A stretch of 64,000 bases of DNA, taken from assembly GCF_000239815.1 (NCBI RefSeq), contig NZ_CAFK01000194.1, positions 1 to 64,000 on the forward strand, read 5' to 3'. The notes under the pieces were generated by a model that saw only the letters and a program-made list of their open reading frames with translations, ran no database searches and was not told where the DNA came from. This document shows positions 9,039 to 17,683 of this stretch, one piece after another (position 1 is the stretch's first letter; each line of letters begins with the position of its first letter). A program made the position numbers and the translations under genes. Source of the stretch: Bradyrhizobium sp. STM 3843. GTDB taxonomy: Bacteria > Pseudomonadota > Alphaproteobacteria > Rhizobiales > Xanthobacteraceae.

Positions 9039-9968
9039 CTATATGATCACCTCTTCGGAAGACGCCGACAGCGTCGTACGCATCTGGCGCACTTGTTCGA
9101 TGACGAAGTCCATGACGAGGCGGGTGCGCGGCGCCAGATGCCGGCGCGACGAGTAGACCAGGCTGAACGGCACCCCCGGCGCTGGATGGTCGCTCAGGAC
9201 GCGCACCAGCTCGCCTTTGCGGAGGTCGTCGACGACCTGGACCAGCGGCAGGAAGGCGATGCCGTAACCGGTACGTGCGGCAAGGTGGACCGCGACGGTA
9301 TCGTTCGCGAGGATCGCGCCGGACACTCGGACATCCTGTACGCCATGCGGCCCGGCAAAGGTCCAGGTATCCGAATCGGGGCCGACGTCGTGGACGATGC
9401 AGGTGTGGCGTCCGAGCTCCTGCGGGTTTGCAGGCTGCCCGTGCCGCGCGATGTAGCTCGGCGCGGCGACAGCCACGCGTGCCGCGATCCCGACCCGGCG
9501 CGCGATCACCGAGGTATCAGTGATCTCGCCGACCCGCATCGCCAGATCGAGCCGGTCTTCGATCATGTCACCAAACCGGTCGCTGACCACGAGTTCAACC
9601 TTGAGCCCGGGATGGGTCGCCAACAGATCCGGCAGCCGCGGCGCGATGAAATGACTGGCGGCCACCATGAGCCCGACCCGCACCAGCCCGACCGGCGATG
9701 CGCTCTGTTGCCCGAGCGCAGCCTCGATGGTCTCGATGCCTTGCAACACCGGCTTGGCGAGACCAAGCAGCATCTGTCCATCGTCGGTCAGGCTGAGCTT
9801 GCGTGTCGTTCGGTGCAGCAGGCGCACGCCGAAATGCTGCTCCAGATAGGAGATCTGGCGCGCCACCGCCGCCTTGCTGACGTCGCGCTCGCGCGCCACG
9901 GCGGAAAACGAGCCGGTCTCCGTGACCCGGACCAATGATGCCAGCGCGTCGACGAGATCCATCGCCAT
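9039..9968 (-). CDS. LysR family transcriptional regulator (last gene of efflux operon)
   Basis: A 309-residue LysR-type regulator. The winged HTH occupies about residues 4-62 (TGSFSAVARERDVSKAAVARQISYLEQHFGVRLLHRTTRKL), followed by the effector domain (ASHFIAPRLPDLLATHPGLKVELVVSDR...GYGIAFLPLVQV). It resembles the CrgA/AaeR-like group. Only 15 bp separate it from the RND pump stop, same strand, so it is probably co-transcribed with the pump rather than divergent from it, which is atypical for LysR regulators. Two close in-frame starts exist (9968 and 9962). Confidence 0.9.
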   Translation of the reverse strand: MAMDLVDALASLVRVTETGSFSAVARERDVSKAAVARQISYLEQHFGVRLLHRTTRKLSLTDDGQMLLGLAKPVLQGIETIEAALGQQSASPVGLVRVGLMVAASHFIAPRLPDLLATHPGLKVELVVSDRFGDMIEDRLDLAMRVGEITDTSVIARRVGIAARVAVAAPSYIARHGQPANPQELGRHTCIVHDVGPDSDTWTFAGPHGVQDVRVSGAILANDTVAVHLAARTGYGIAFLPLVQVVDDLRKGELVRVLSDHPAPGVPFSLVYSSRRHLAPRTRLVMDFVIEQVRQMRTTLSASSEEVII

Positions 9969-9983
9969 GTCAGCACCAACGGA

Positions 9984-12900
9984 TCAGGCCGCAGCCGGCG
10001 CGGCATGGACGGCCGCGACGACGGGCCCGGTCGCCGTTTCATCATGCGGCTCCTCCTTGATCCGGAACCACGCCACATAGAGCGCCGGCAGGAACAAGAG
10101 CGTGAGCAGCGTGCCGACGATGATGCCGCCCATCATCGCATAGGCCATCGGCCCCCAGAAGATTTCCCGCGCGATCGGAATCAGCGCGAGACTGGCCGCC
10201 GCTGCGGTCAACAGAATCGGCCGCATCCGGTGCTCGGTCGCCTCCACCACTGCATCCCAGGCCGGCCGCCCCTCTTTCTTCAGATCCTCGATCTGGACGA
10301 TCAGGATCACCGAGTTGCGAACCAGGATGCCGATCAGCGCCAGCACACCAAGGATGGCGACGAAGCCCAGCGGCGCGCCGCTCGGCAGCATCGCCATGAC
10401 GACGCCGATCAGGGCGAGCGGGGCGACAGCAAACACCAGGAACAGCCGCTGGAAGCTCTGCAGTTGAATCATCAGCACGGTCGCCATGACGAACAGCATT
10501 AAGGGCACGACAGCGATGATCGGTGCCTGGCTCTTGGCGCTCTCCTCGACCGAGCCGCCGATCTTCACCCGATAACCGGCCGGCAAGTCCTTGACGAACG
10601 CCGCCACCTGCGGCGCCAGCTGATCGACGATCGTCTTCGGCTGCACATTGTCGACGACGCCCGCCTTCAGCGTGATGGTCGGAATCCGCGCGCGCCGCCA
10701 GATCGTCGGCTGCTCGATTTCGTAGCGCAAATTGGCGACGGCACCGAGCGGCACCGACTGACCATTCAGCCCGGTCAATTGCAGCCCCCGCAAGGTGTCA
10801 ATCGAGGCGCGCTCCGGGGCGGTCGCCCGCCCTGTCACGTTGACGAGATAGATGCTGTCGCGCACCTGGGTCACAGGCGAGCCCTCCAGCACCCCGTTCA
10901 GGGTGGTGGCGATATCCTGCGAGGTCACGCCGAGCTGACGGGCCTTGTCCTGCAGCACGTCGACCTTGACGACGCGCGCCGGCTCCATCCAGTCGAACAC
11001 GACGTTGCCGAGATGCGCATTGCTGCGGACGATACCGGCAAGCTTCTGAGAGAACTCCCGGACCTTCGCGATATCCGGTCCGCTGACGCGATACTGCACC
11101 GGACGCCCGACCGGCGGGCCGACCTCGAGCAGCTTGACGTAGGTGTCGGTGCCCGGGAAAGTCGTCTTCAGATAGTCCTCGAACTGCGCCTTGGCGCGGT
11201 CGCGGGCCTTGATGCCGCCCTTGGTCACGACGACCATCTGGCCGAACCAGGTGTTGGCCGTCTGCACGTCGAACGACAGCACGAAGCGCGGCGCGCCGGT
11301 GCCGACATAAGTCGACCAATGCTCGACCGAGTCATTGCCCTGCAGCTGCTCGCGCTCGAACCGCGCCATCTGCGCATTCGTGTCGGCGATCGAGGCATTC
11401 TGCGGCAGGTTCCAGTCGATCACCAGCTCGTCGCGGTCCGAGGACGGGAAGAACTGCTGCTGCACGAACTGCAATCCGACCAGCGCCAGGAGGAAGGCAC
11501 CGACCGTCACTGCAACGGTGCTCCAGCGATGGCGCATGCAGAACAGCAGCAGGCGCGAGAACATCTGCGCCACCCGGCCCTTCCCCTCATGATGGCCTTT
11601 CATCTTGGCGGGCAGGATGGTGACGCCGAGCAACGGCGTGAACAGCACCGCGACGATCCACGACACGATCAGCGAGACCGCGATCACCACGAACAGGGTG
11701 AAGGTGAACTCGCCGGCATTGCTGCTGTTGAGCCCGATCGGGATGAAGCCGGCAACGGTGACCAGCGTGCCCGTCAGCATCGGAAATGCGGTCGACGTAT
11801 AGACGTGGGTCGCCGCCTTCTCCAGGGGATCGCCGATCTCGAGCCGCGCCACCATCATCTCGACCGCGATCATGGCGTCGTCGACCAACAGGCCGAGCGC
11901 GATGATCAGCGCGCCCAGCGAGATCCGCTGCAGCGAGATGCCGTCATAGGCCATGACGACGAAGGTGATGGCGAGCACGAGCGGAATGGCGATGGCGACC
12001 ACCAGCCCTGCACGCAATCCCAGGCTGAGAAAGCTGATGCCGAGGACGATGACCACGGCCTCGAACAGCGCCTCGGTGAAGCCCGAGACTGCATGCTCGA
12101 CGACGACCGGCTGATCGGCGACCTGATGGACGCCGACGCCGATCGGAAGGTCCGCGGTGATCTTCGACATCTCCGCCCGCAGTGCCTCGCCGAAATGCAG
12201 CAGGTTGGCGCCGGACTTCATGCCGATCGCGAGCGCGATCGCGGGCTGGCCGTTGAACCTGAACAGCGTCTTCGCCGGATCGACATAGCCGCGCGTGATG
12301 GTCGCGACGTCGGTCAGCGGAAAGAAGCGGTCGTTGACCCGCAGATTGACCGCCTTCAGGCTGGCCTCGGACGTGAACGCGCCATTGACGCGAACGCTGA
12401 TCCGCTCCGGTCCGGCCTGGAACATGCCGGACGGCGTCACCGCGTTCTGCCCCTGCAGGGAGGCCATGATCGACTGAACGTCGAGGCCCAGGGCCGCGAC
12501 CTTCCGGGTCGAGAATTCGAGATAGATCACCTCGTCCTGCGCGCCCAGAATGTCGACCTTGCCGACATCAGGCACGGTCAGGACCTTGGCGCGGATGTCC
12601 TCGACCTGGTCGCGCAGCTGGCGCTGGGTCAAGCCATCGGCGGTGAAGGCATAGACATTGCCGAACACGTCGCCGAAGCGGTCGTTGAATCCCGGCCCGA
12701 CCACGCCTTGCGGAAAGTCACCCTTGATGTCCGCAATCATGTTGCGGACCCGCGCCCAGGTCGGAGCCACGTCAGCCGCTTTGGTCGTGTCGCGCAGATA
12801 GACGAACACGGTGGTCTGGCCGGCGACCGTCACGCTCTTGGTGTAGTCGAGCGATTCCAGCTCCTCGAGCTTCTTCTCGATCCGGTCGGTGACCTGACGC

Positions 12901-13088
12901 GTCATCTCCTCGGGCGATGCGCCGGGCCACTGCGCCTGGATCACCATGGTCTTGATGGTGAAATCAGGATCTTCCTGCCGCCCAAGCTGGAAATAGGCAA
13001 ACAGACCTGCCGCCATGAAGGCGATCATGAAATACCAGACGAGCGAACGATGTCCGAGCGCCCAGTCGGAGAGATTGAACGACTTCAT
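9984..13088 (-). CDS. RND efflux transporter permease (AcrB/MMPL superfamily)
   Basis: A 1,034-residue inner-membrane pump of full RND length. It has the classical architecture: TM1 at residues 13-31 (LVWYFMIAFMAAGLFAYF), a large periplasmic loop with DPDF and MVIQAQWPGASPEEM, the TM4 proton-relay segment LGALIIALGLLVDDAMIAVE with paired Asp, a second periplasmic loop, and C-terminal helices (FVAILGVLALIGILVRNSVILI). It overlaps the upstream adaptor gene by 4 bp (ATGA) and is followed by a LysR gene. With two adaptors preceding it, the set resembles TriABC-type systems. No outer-membrane factor gene is nearby, so a TolC homologue elsewhere is presumably used. Substrate unknown. Confidence 0.95.
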   Translation of the reverse strand: MKSFNLSDWALGHRSLVWYFMIAFMAAGLFAYFQLGRQEDPDFTIKTMVIQAQWPGASPEEMTRQVTDRIEKKLEELESLDYTKSVTVAGQTTVFVYLRDTTKAADVAPTWARVRNMIADIKGDFPQGVVGPGFNDRFGDVFGNVYAFTADGLTQRQLRDQVEDIRAKVLTVPDVGKVDILGAQDEVIYLEFSTRKVAALGLDVQSIMASLQGQNAVTPSGMFQAGPERISVRVNGAFTSEASLKAVNLRVNDRFFPLTDVATITRGYVDPAKTLFRFNGQPAIALAIGMKSGANLLHFGEALRAEMSKITADLPIGVGVHQVADQPVVVEHAVSGFTEALFEAVVIVLGISFLSLGLRAGLVVAIAIPLVLAITFVVMAYDGISLQRISLGALIIALGLLVDDAMIAVEMMVARLEIGDPLEKAATHVYTSTAFPMLTGTLVTVAGFIPIGLNSSNAGEFTFTLFVVIAVSLIVSWIVAVLFTPLLGVTILPAKMKGHHEGKGRVAQMFSRLLLFCMRHRWSTVAVTVGAFLLALVGLQFVQQQFFPSSDRDELVIDWNLPQNASIADTNAQMARFEREQLQGNDSVEHWSTYVGTGAPRFVLSFDVQTANTWFGQMVVVTKGGIKARDRAKAQFEDYLKTTFPGTDTYVKLLEVGPPVGRPVQYRVSGPDIAKVREFSQKLAGIVRSNAHLGNVVFDWMEPARVVKVDVLQDKARQLGVTSQDIATTLNGVLEGSPVTQVRDSIYLVNVTGRATAPERASIDTLRGLQLTGLNGQSVPLGAVANLRYEIEQPTIWRRARIPTITLKAGVVDNVQPKTIVDQLAPQVAAFVKDLPAGYRVKIGGSVEESAKSQAPIIAVVPLMLFVMATVLMIQLQSFQRLFLVFAVAPLALIGVVMAMLPSGAPLGFVAILGVLALIGILVRNSVILIVQIEDLKKEGRPAWDAVVEATEHRMRPILLTAAAASLALIPIAREIFWGPMAYAMMGGIIVGTLLTLLFLPALYVAWFRIKEEPHDETATGPVVAAVHAAPAAA

Positions 13089-14161
13089 GAGTTCTGATCC
13101 TGTTGGATGCGGACTTGCTGTCCTTCCTTGAGACTGTGCACGCCGGCGGTCACGATGCGTGCGCCGGGCGCGATTCCGCCGGTGATCCGGATGCCGCCTT
13201 CATCAGTGGCGATATCGACCTTGTGCAGCGACACGGTGCTGGCGGCGATGTCGACCACCCAGAGGAAACTGGCACCGTCTTTGGCCAGCACGGCGGTTTC
13301 TGGCACGCGAAGAATCGGGCCTTGCTGCTCGCTGAACTTGGCCGTGATGGTGGTGCCGAGACGAAAGCTCGACGGCGGATTGTCGAGCGCGATGCGGACC
13401 CGCCAGGTGCGCGTCACCGGATCGGCCTGCGGCGCGATCTCGCGGATCTTGCCTTCGACCTGAACCGAGGGAAGCAGCTGCAGGCCGACCGTGAACGGCA
13501 ACCCGACCACCAAGGGAAGCGGAAAATCCGCGCCGATATCGACGACAGCTTCCCTCACGTCAGGCCTCGCGACCGTGACCACGCTTTGCCCGGGCGAGAC
13601 CACCTGTCCGACCTCTGCGCCGACCGCGGTGACGACGCCGGCGAAGTCCGCCTTGAGCTGCGCATAGCCGAGTTGCTCGATCGCCTTGGTCAAACTGGCG
13701 CGGTTGCGTGCGACCGACGCCTCGGCACCGGCCCGTGTCTGCTCGGCGTTGTCGACGGTCTGCTTGGTGGTCGCATCGCTGGTGATCAGAGCCCGCTGCC
13801 GCTCTTCCGTGGCGCGCGCGTTCTCAAGTTGCGCTTCCGCCTTGGCAAGCTCGGCCTTTGCCGAGCGCACCGCAAGCTCGAGCGCCGTGGCATCGATGGT
13901 GCCGACGGTCTGCCCTTCCGTGACGAGGTCTCCGACATTGACCGGGCGCGAGATCAGGCGCCCGAGCACGCGGAAGGCAAGGTCGGTCTTGAACCGGGGC
14001 TCGATGACGCCCACGGCGAGCGCGGCATCCGAACGGCTCGGCTCAAGCACCATCGACAGCACTGGCCGCACGGGTTCTGGAGCTTTCGTCTCCTGCTGAC
14101 AACCAGCCAGCGCCAGTGCCGAGACAAGCAGGCCGGCTGCGTACATCGCACGCCTCATCAT
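13085..14161 (-). CDS. RND efflux periplasmic adaptor (HlyD/MFP family), second adaptor
   Basis: A 358-residue lipoprotein adaptor. The signal carries a lipobox (ALALAGC, Cys20). Then follow a beta-barrel/lipoyl part (FKTDLAFRVLGRLISRPVNVGDLV, GQTVGTIDATAL), a coiled-coil hairpin about residues 95-160 rich in Ala/Glu/Arg, and the second lipoyl half (LKADFAGVVTAVGAEVGQVVSPGQ). It acts in the periplasm joining the RND pump to an outer-membrane channel. It overlaps the pump by 4 bp and the first adaptor by 4 bp, implying translational coupling. It is clearly related to, but distinct from, the first adaptor. Confidence 0.93.
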   Translation of the reverse strand: MMRRAMYAAGLLVSALALAGCQQETKAPEPVRPVLSMVLEPSRSDAALAVGVIEPRFKTDLAFRVLGRLISRPVNVGDLVTEGQTVGTIDATALELAVRSAKAELAKAEAQLENARATEERQRALITSDATTKQTVDNAEQTRAGAEASVARNRASLTKAIEQLGYAQLKADFAGVVTAVGAEVGQVVSPGQSVVTVARPDVREAVVDIGADFPLPLVVGLPFTVGLQLLPSVQVEGKIREIAPQADPVTRTWRVRIALDNPPSSFRLGTTITAKFSEQQGPILRVPETAVLAKDGASFLWVVDIAASTVSLHKVDIATDEGGIRITGGIAPGARIVTAGVHSLKEGQQVRIQQDQNS

Positions 14162-15258
14162 GAGCGGTCCCCTTCATAAGTGACGAGCTGGCCTGCGCTC
14201 AAAAGCTTGCCCCCATCGATGACGATGCGATCGCCAGCCTGCAGCCCTGCCTTGATCAACACCTCACCAGCCTCATAGCCGGCCACCGTGATCGGCTTCA
14301 GCGACGCGGTCCTGGTGGCGGGATCAATGGTCCAAACGGCGGGCTTTGCTCCCGTCGCCATCAAGGCGGTCCAGGGCAGCGCGATCTGTTGCCGGGGCTT
14401 GCCCTTTCCGGTCCCGGCAACCGGGCTTCCGAGTGTCATCGCCGGCGGCGGATCCTGGATGGTCACCTTGACACGAATCGTCGCGCTCTTCGCATCGACC
14501 GCTGGCGAGATCTCCCTGACATAGCCCGTCGCGGTCACGGTCGGATCGGAGACGAGCGCGAGCGACACGCGATTGCCGTCGAGGTCACCGAAGAAGATCG
14601 ATTCATAGACGTCGAACACCGCATCGCGCGCCCCGTCCTGCGCCAGCGTGAAGACGGGTTGCGCGGCCTGGACCACCTGCCCCACTTCCAGATTGCGCGC
14701 GGTGATCACGCCGGGCGCTTCGGCACGCAGACTGGCGTAGCCGAGCGCGTCCTTCGCCGATCCGAGCTGCGCCTTCGCTGACTCAAGACCCCCTTCGGCG
14801 GTTCGCAATCCCTCCTGCGCCTGATCGTAGGTCGGCCGGGTGGTGAAGCCACTGGTGATCAGCGCCTTCTGACGTTCGAAGGTCGCTTTCGCCACCCGCA
14901 ACTGGGACTCCGCTGCAGCCAGCGCCGCCGTCGCAGCATCGACATCGGCCTGTTGCTCGGCAGGGTCGAGCAAAGCCAGCACCTGCCCGGCCTCGACATG
15001 GCTGCCGACCTCCACCAGTCGTGAGATCACCCGCCCGCTGACGCGAAACGAGAGATCGGCGCGGAAACGGGCCTGCACCTCGCCGGTCAATGTGAGCGAG
15101 TCCTGCTGGACGCGCGGCTGCACGATCGCCGTGCGAACGAAGGTAGCGCGCACGGCTGGAACGGTCGTGTGATCATTGCAGGCGCTCAGCGTCGCCGTCG
15201 ACAGCACGACGACGAGCCCACTGAGCCGCCTTGCGAGGGAAGAGAAGCGGTAAGTCAT
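14158..15258 (-). CDS. RND efflux periplasmic adaptor (HlyD/MFP family), first adaptor
   Basis: A 366-residue lipoprotein adaptor, first gene of the operon. Signal and lipobox (STATLSAC) are visible. Lipoyl halves are FRADLSFRVSGRVISRLVEVGSHVEAGQVL and LRAEAPGVITARNLEVGQVVQ, separated by an Ala-rich coiled coil (ATAALAAAESQLRVAKATFERQ). ATG 15258 is chosen because it precedes the signal directly; the upstream in-frame region is Arg-rich shadow sequence. The ribosome site is weak. It lies divergent from a TetR gene with a palindromic operator between them, which probably controls the whole operon. Confidence 0.93.
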   Translation of the reverse strand: MTYRFSSLARRLSGLVVVLSTATLSACNDHTTVPAVRATFVRTAIVQPRVQQDSLTLTGEVQARFRADLSFRVSGRVISRLVEVGSHVEAGQVLALLDPAEQQADVDAATAALAAAESQLRVAKATFERQKALITSGFTTRPTYDQAQEGLRTAEGGLESAKAQLGSAKDALGYASLRAEAPGVITARNLEVGQVVQAAQPVFTLAQDGARDAVFDVYESIFFGDLDGNRVSLALVSDPTVTATGYVREISPAVDAKSATIRVKVTIQDPPPAMTLGSPVAGTGKGKPRQQIALPWTALMATGAKPAVWTIDPATRTASLKPITVAGYEAGEVLIKAGLQAGDRIVIDGGKLLSAGQLVTYEGDRS

Positions 15259-15502
15259 GACACATCCATGGAGTGACACGGGGACGATGCGGCGCCTCCG
15301 GCGCCGCGAGAACGGAAGCTTTCGGCAAGCCTGCCGACGGCGGCGCGGCCTGGGGCCTCGGGGCACCGCGCAGGCTCGGGCGACCAAATCCTATCCCCCG
15401 CTACCGGGAGAACCTGGCTGAACAGGACCACGATAATCTCCTCAACGCCCTTCGGCGGGCCGGCGATGCTCTCCAGCGCTTGAAGTCGGAGGATCGCCGC
15501 AC

Positions 15503-15531
15503 TTGAATTATCAAACTACACTGTTTATTTT
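15503..15531 (+). promoter_or_regulatory. TetR-type operator (site 2) with a rightward promoter candidate
   Basis: Bases 15513-15531 match the 6920 palindrome at 15 of the 18 arm positions (AAACTACAC, T, GTTTATTTT). A candidate promoter TTGAAT (15503-15508), 17-bp spacer, TATTTT (15526-15531) reads into the TetR gene, so the operator covers the spacer and the -10 box. On the minus strand GATAAT (15512-15507) could be the -10 for the efflux operon. The site lies between the divergent TetR and adaptor genes. Confidence 0.65.
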
Positions 15532-15605
15532 CTTTTCATCGAAGCCGGCGCGTGTCAAGTGAATTTCTGCGCGCTGCAGCAAAACCTGAAGGAGGAGATC
15601 GGAGA

Positions 15606-16295
15606 ATGGCGAAGACCAACGAGCCCAAGCTCGGCCGCCCACCCAAAGATCTGGCCGGCAAGGTTCGGGAGCGGATTCTCGATGCCGCCGAACAGCTGTT
15701 TCTGGAAAGGGGCTTTCGCAGCACCAGCATCGACGAGATCGCGGAAAGAGCCCCCGCAAGCAAGCCTACGATCTACGCGCATTTCCCTGGTAAGGAAGCA
15801 CTGTTCACAGCGGTCATCGGCCGCGCGATTGCCAAACTGACGGATTTCGACGGCTTCGTGCCGCAGGGTCAATCGACCGAGGACAAGCTGGTCGCGCTCG
15901 GCACGGAGATCGTGGAGCGATTTTTCGCCGATACGGTGGACCTGATACGCGCCATGATCGCCGAGGCACAGCGCTTCCCCGGACTGAGCCGAGATCTGCA
16001 TGATGCCGCACAAAGGCGTGTTGCCGGTGTGGTTTCGGAGTTCCTGGGCGACGCGACACAGGCGACAGCATGTGCAGCAAAGGTGCGGCTCGACGGCAGC
16101 CACAAGCTCGCGATCGCGCAGCTTTTCGTGGATATCATCGTGCTTCCGATGCTGATGAGATCGCTGCTCGGCGCGGAACCGAAGGACCTCAACAGAGAGC
16201 TGCCGCCCTTCCTGCATGAGCGGGTCCGCTTCTTTCTTGCAGCTTGCGAGTCGCTCGGGGCGCAGGATGGACCGGAACGACTCGCCCTGCCCTGA
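15606..16295 (+). CDS. TetR/AcrR family regulator, divergent from the RND operon
   Basis: A 229-residue TetR repressor. The HTH occupies about residues 20-70 (ERILDAAEQLFLERGFRST, then ASKPTIYAHFPGKEALF with the typical YxHF). The C-terminal ligand domain is of the AefR-like sort (RFFADTVDLIRAMIAEAQRFPGLS). ATG 15606 follows a strong AGGAGGAGATCGGAG. The divergent two-adaptor RND operon and the palindrome at 15513 make it the likely repressor of that pump and of itself; the matching palindromes at 6920 and 17269 may also be its targets or those of the second TetR. Confidence 0.9.
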   Translation: MAKTNEPKLGRPPKDLAGKVRERILDAAEQLFLERGFRSTSIDEIAERAPASKPTIYAHFPGKEALFTAVIGRAIAKLTDFDGFVPQGQSTEDKLVALGTEIVERFFADTVDLIRAMIAEAQRFPGLSRDLHDAAQRRVAGVVSEFLGDATQATACAAKVRLDGSHKLAIAQLFVDIIVLPMLMRSLLGAEPKDLNRELPPFLHERVRFFLAACESLGAQDGPERLALP

Positions 16296-16468
16296 TGGCA
16301 ACACTTGCAGCCGATCTGGCGACAGGTTTGCCCGCCGAGGGCAAGAGACCACCATCTAGCTTATAATTAGCTCGTTATCCCGCTGATTCATTGAACGCCG
16401 GTCGGACGTCGGATCTGACGTTCGCGTCCCGCCGGCAGGGTAGCGAACGTCGAACCCGTCCGGCTGCA

Positions 16469-17125
16469 TTAGCGCTGGCTGAGCGAAGCCCTGCGCAGCT
16501 CGGAGCAGCTAGCGACATCCTGGCCCGATACTGGCAGGCACAACGCATCGACACAGAAATCAAGCATCTCATTGAATGTTGGCCGGGCCGCCGCATCGCC
16601 GGCCTCGCGCACGATCACATGATCATCCATCGCCCCAAGCAGACACCGTGCGAGCGTGGCGGAATTGCCGCCGCGAATCTCGCCGCGGGCCTGCCCGGCG
16701 GCGATGATCGGCGCTACCAGGCCGGCGATACGATCGATGTAGTGGCGGACCATCGGCCGGTTCGCACGCGCCGCTGCAGCGACGAGCTCATGGAGCTTTC
16801 TGTCGTTCACCCGCCGGCCTTCGTGCAACTGCGCGATGGTCCGGAACACCGCCCCCAGGCGGTGAATGGCCGAGCCGCCGGCGCGAGCAACATTCGCCGC
16901 GGCCTGAAACACCTCGTCCAGCAGCTCCGCGACAACCGTCTCCTCGATGTCCTTCTTTGAACGGAAGAAGCGGTAGATGTTGGCCGGCGACATCGCGGCA
17001 CTGTGCGCGATGTCGACGACATTGGTCTTGTTGTAGCCGATGTCCCGGTAAAGCTGGGTGGTGGCTTGGAGGATACGGCGTCGTGTGCGCGACGATTTGG
17101 TCTGACCAGCAATGTTTCCATGCAT
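16469..17125 (-). CDS. TetR/AcrR family regulator, divergent from two small membrane-protein genes
   Basis: A 218-residue TetR-type repressor. HTH at about residues 12-62 (RRRILQATTQLYRDIGYNKTNVVDIA, MSPANIYRFFRSKKDIEE). The C-terminal domain (TETR_C group with RLGAVFRTIAQLHEGR and LLGAMDDHVIVREAG) differs from the neighbouring TetR, so the two are not a recent duplication. CAGGAG lies 9 bp before ATG 17125, which fixes the start over the upstream in-frame ATGs. It is convergent with the 15606 TetR gene and divergent from the genes at 17304-17629, whose promoter carries the shared palindrome. Confidence 0.88.
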   Translation of the reverse strand: MHGNIAGQTKSSRTRRRILQATTQLYRDIGYNKTNVVDIAHSAAMSPANIYRFFRSKKDIEETVVAELLDEVFQAAANVARAGGSAIHRLGAVFRTIAQLHEGRRVNDRKLHELVAAAARANRPMVRHYIDRIAGLVAPIIAAGQARGEIRGGNSATLARCLLGAMDDHVIVREAGDAAARPTFNEMLDFCVDALCLPVSGQDVASCSELRRASLSQR

Positions 17126-17239
17126 GTTAGCGATCTCCTGAATAGCACTCTGCATTGCGACCTGCGGCAGCACGCTGGATCCCCCCGCTGGCCGCGCCTC
17201 GGACCGCCGAGTTCGCGCCTCGCCTGCAGGACCCGACCA

Positions 17240-17287
17240 TTGACAACGCCGCCGGCCAGCCGTATTTCAAACTATACGGTTTAGTTT
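17240..17287 (+). promoter_or_regulatory. Sigma-70-like promoter followed by TetR-type operator (site 3)
   Basis: TTGACA (17240-17245), a 17-bp spacer and TATTTC (17263-17268) are followed immediately by AAACTATACGGTTTAGTTT (17269-17287). The layout nearly superimposes on site 1: the operator begins 29 bp after the -35 box here and 27 bp after it there. The palindrome differs from site 1 at only two of 19 positions. AAGGAG and ATG 17304 follow. Confidence 0.8.
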
Positions 17288-17303
17288 ATACAAGGAGCGA
17301 CGG

Positions 17304-17507
17304 ATGTCAACATTCGTTTCGTTTTTCGCGGAGGGGCCGGTCGCAGGCCTCGCGGTCGTGGGCCTCAACCTGCTGGTGGGACTGGGGCTGATCGCCATCA
17401 GCCTGGCGTTGGGCATTGCGGTGTCGCTGCTGATCGGTCTGCCCGCGCTGGTGACCCAGCCCCGGCGCGCCGTTCAGATTCGCATCACCCGGAGGATGCC
17501 TGAATGA
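17304..17507 (+). CDS. Small membrane protein (67 aa) in the putative TetR regulon
   Basis: A 67-residue protein with two hydrophobic stretches (residues 12-33, GPVAGLAVVGLNLLVGLGLIA, and 34-50, ISLALGIAVSLLIGLPALV) and a basic tail (QPRRAVQIRITRRMPE), fitting a hairpin or bitopic inner-membrane protein. AAGGAG precedes ATG 17304. No family recognised. It overlaps the next tiny gene by ATGA and is transcribed from the operator-controlled promoter at 17240-17287, so it is likely repressed by a TetR protein and induced by a small ligand. Confidence 0.75.
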   Translation: MSTFVSFFAEGPVAGLAVVGLNLLVGLGLIAISLALGIAVSLLIGLPALVTQPRRAVQIRITRRMPE

Positions 17508-17629
17508 CACCGGCCCTGCTCATCGCGCGCGATTTCATCATCTACTGGGTCAACGTCTCGCTGCTGCCGGTCGAAGTCACCTTCGATGCGATCGAGGCCG
17601 AGCTTCGGCGGCGCGGCATCAAAGTCTGA
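17504..17629 (+). CDS. Tiny protein (41 aa) coupled to the preceding gene
   Basis: A 41-residue reading frame that starts in the ATGA overlap with the 67-aa gene and has GGAGG 7-11 bp upstream. The N-terminal half is hydrophobic (TPALLIARDFIIYWVNVSLL) and the C-terminal half is a charged helix (FDAIEAELRRRGIKV). The overlap, ribosome site and amphipathic pattern support a real gene. Function unknown; it probably works with the 67-aa membrane protein. Confidence 0.65.
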   Translation: MTPALLIARDFIIYWVNVSLLPVEVTFDAIEAELRRRGIKV

Positions 17630-17683
17630 GCAGACCGCAGCGCCCGGGCGAATGCCCCTGAGACAGCTTGCAAGGAGATGAAG

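Noticed and set aside
10779..13097. Very long plus-strand open frame opposite the RND pump gene
   Set aside because: It mirrors the pump codons, is rich in Arg/His/Asp/Gln, and shows no domain; it is a high-GC antisense shadow.
13103..14179. Long plus-strand open frame opposite the second adaptor gene
   Set aside because: Antisense to a confidently identified HlyD-family gene and without any recognisable motif.
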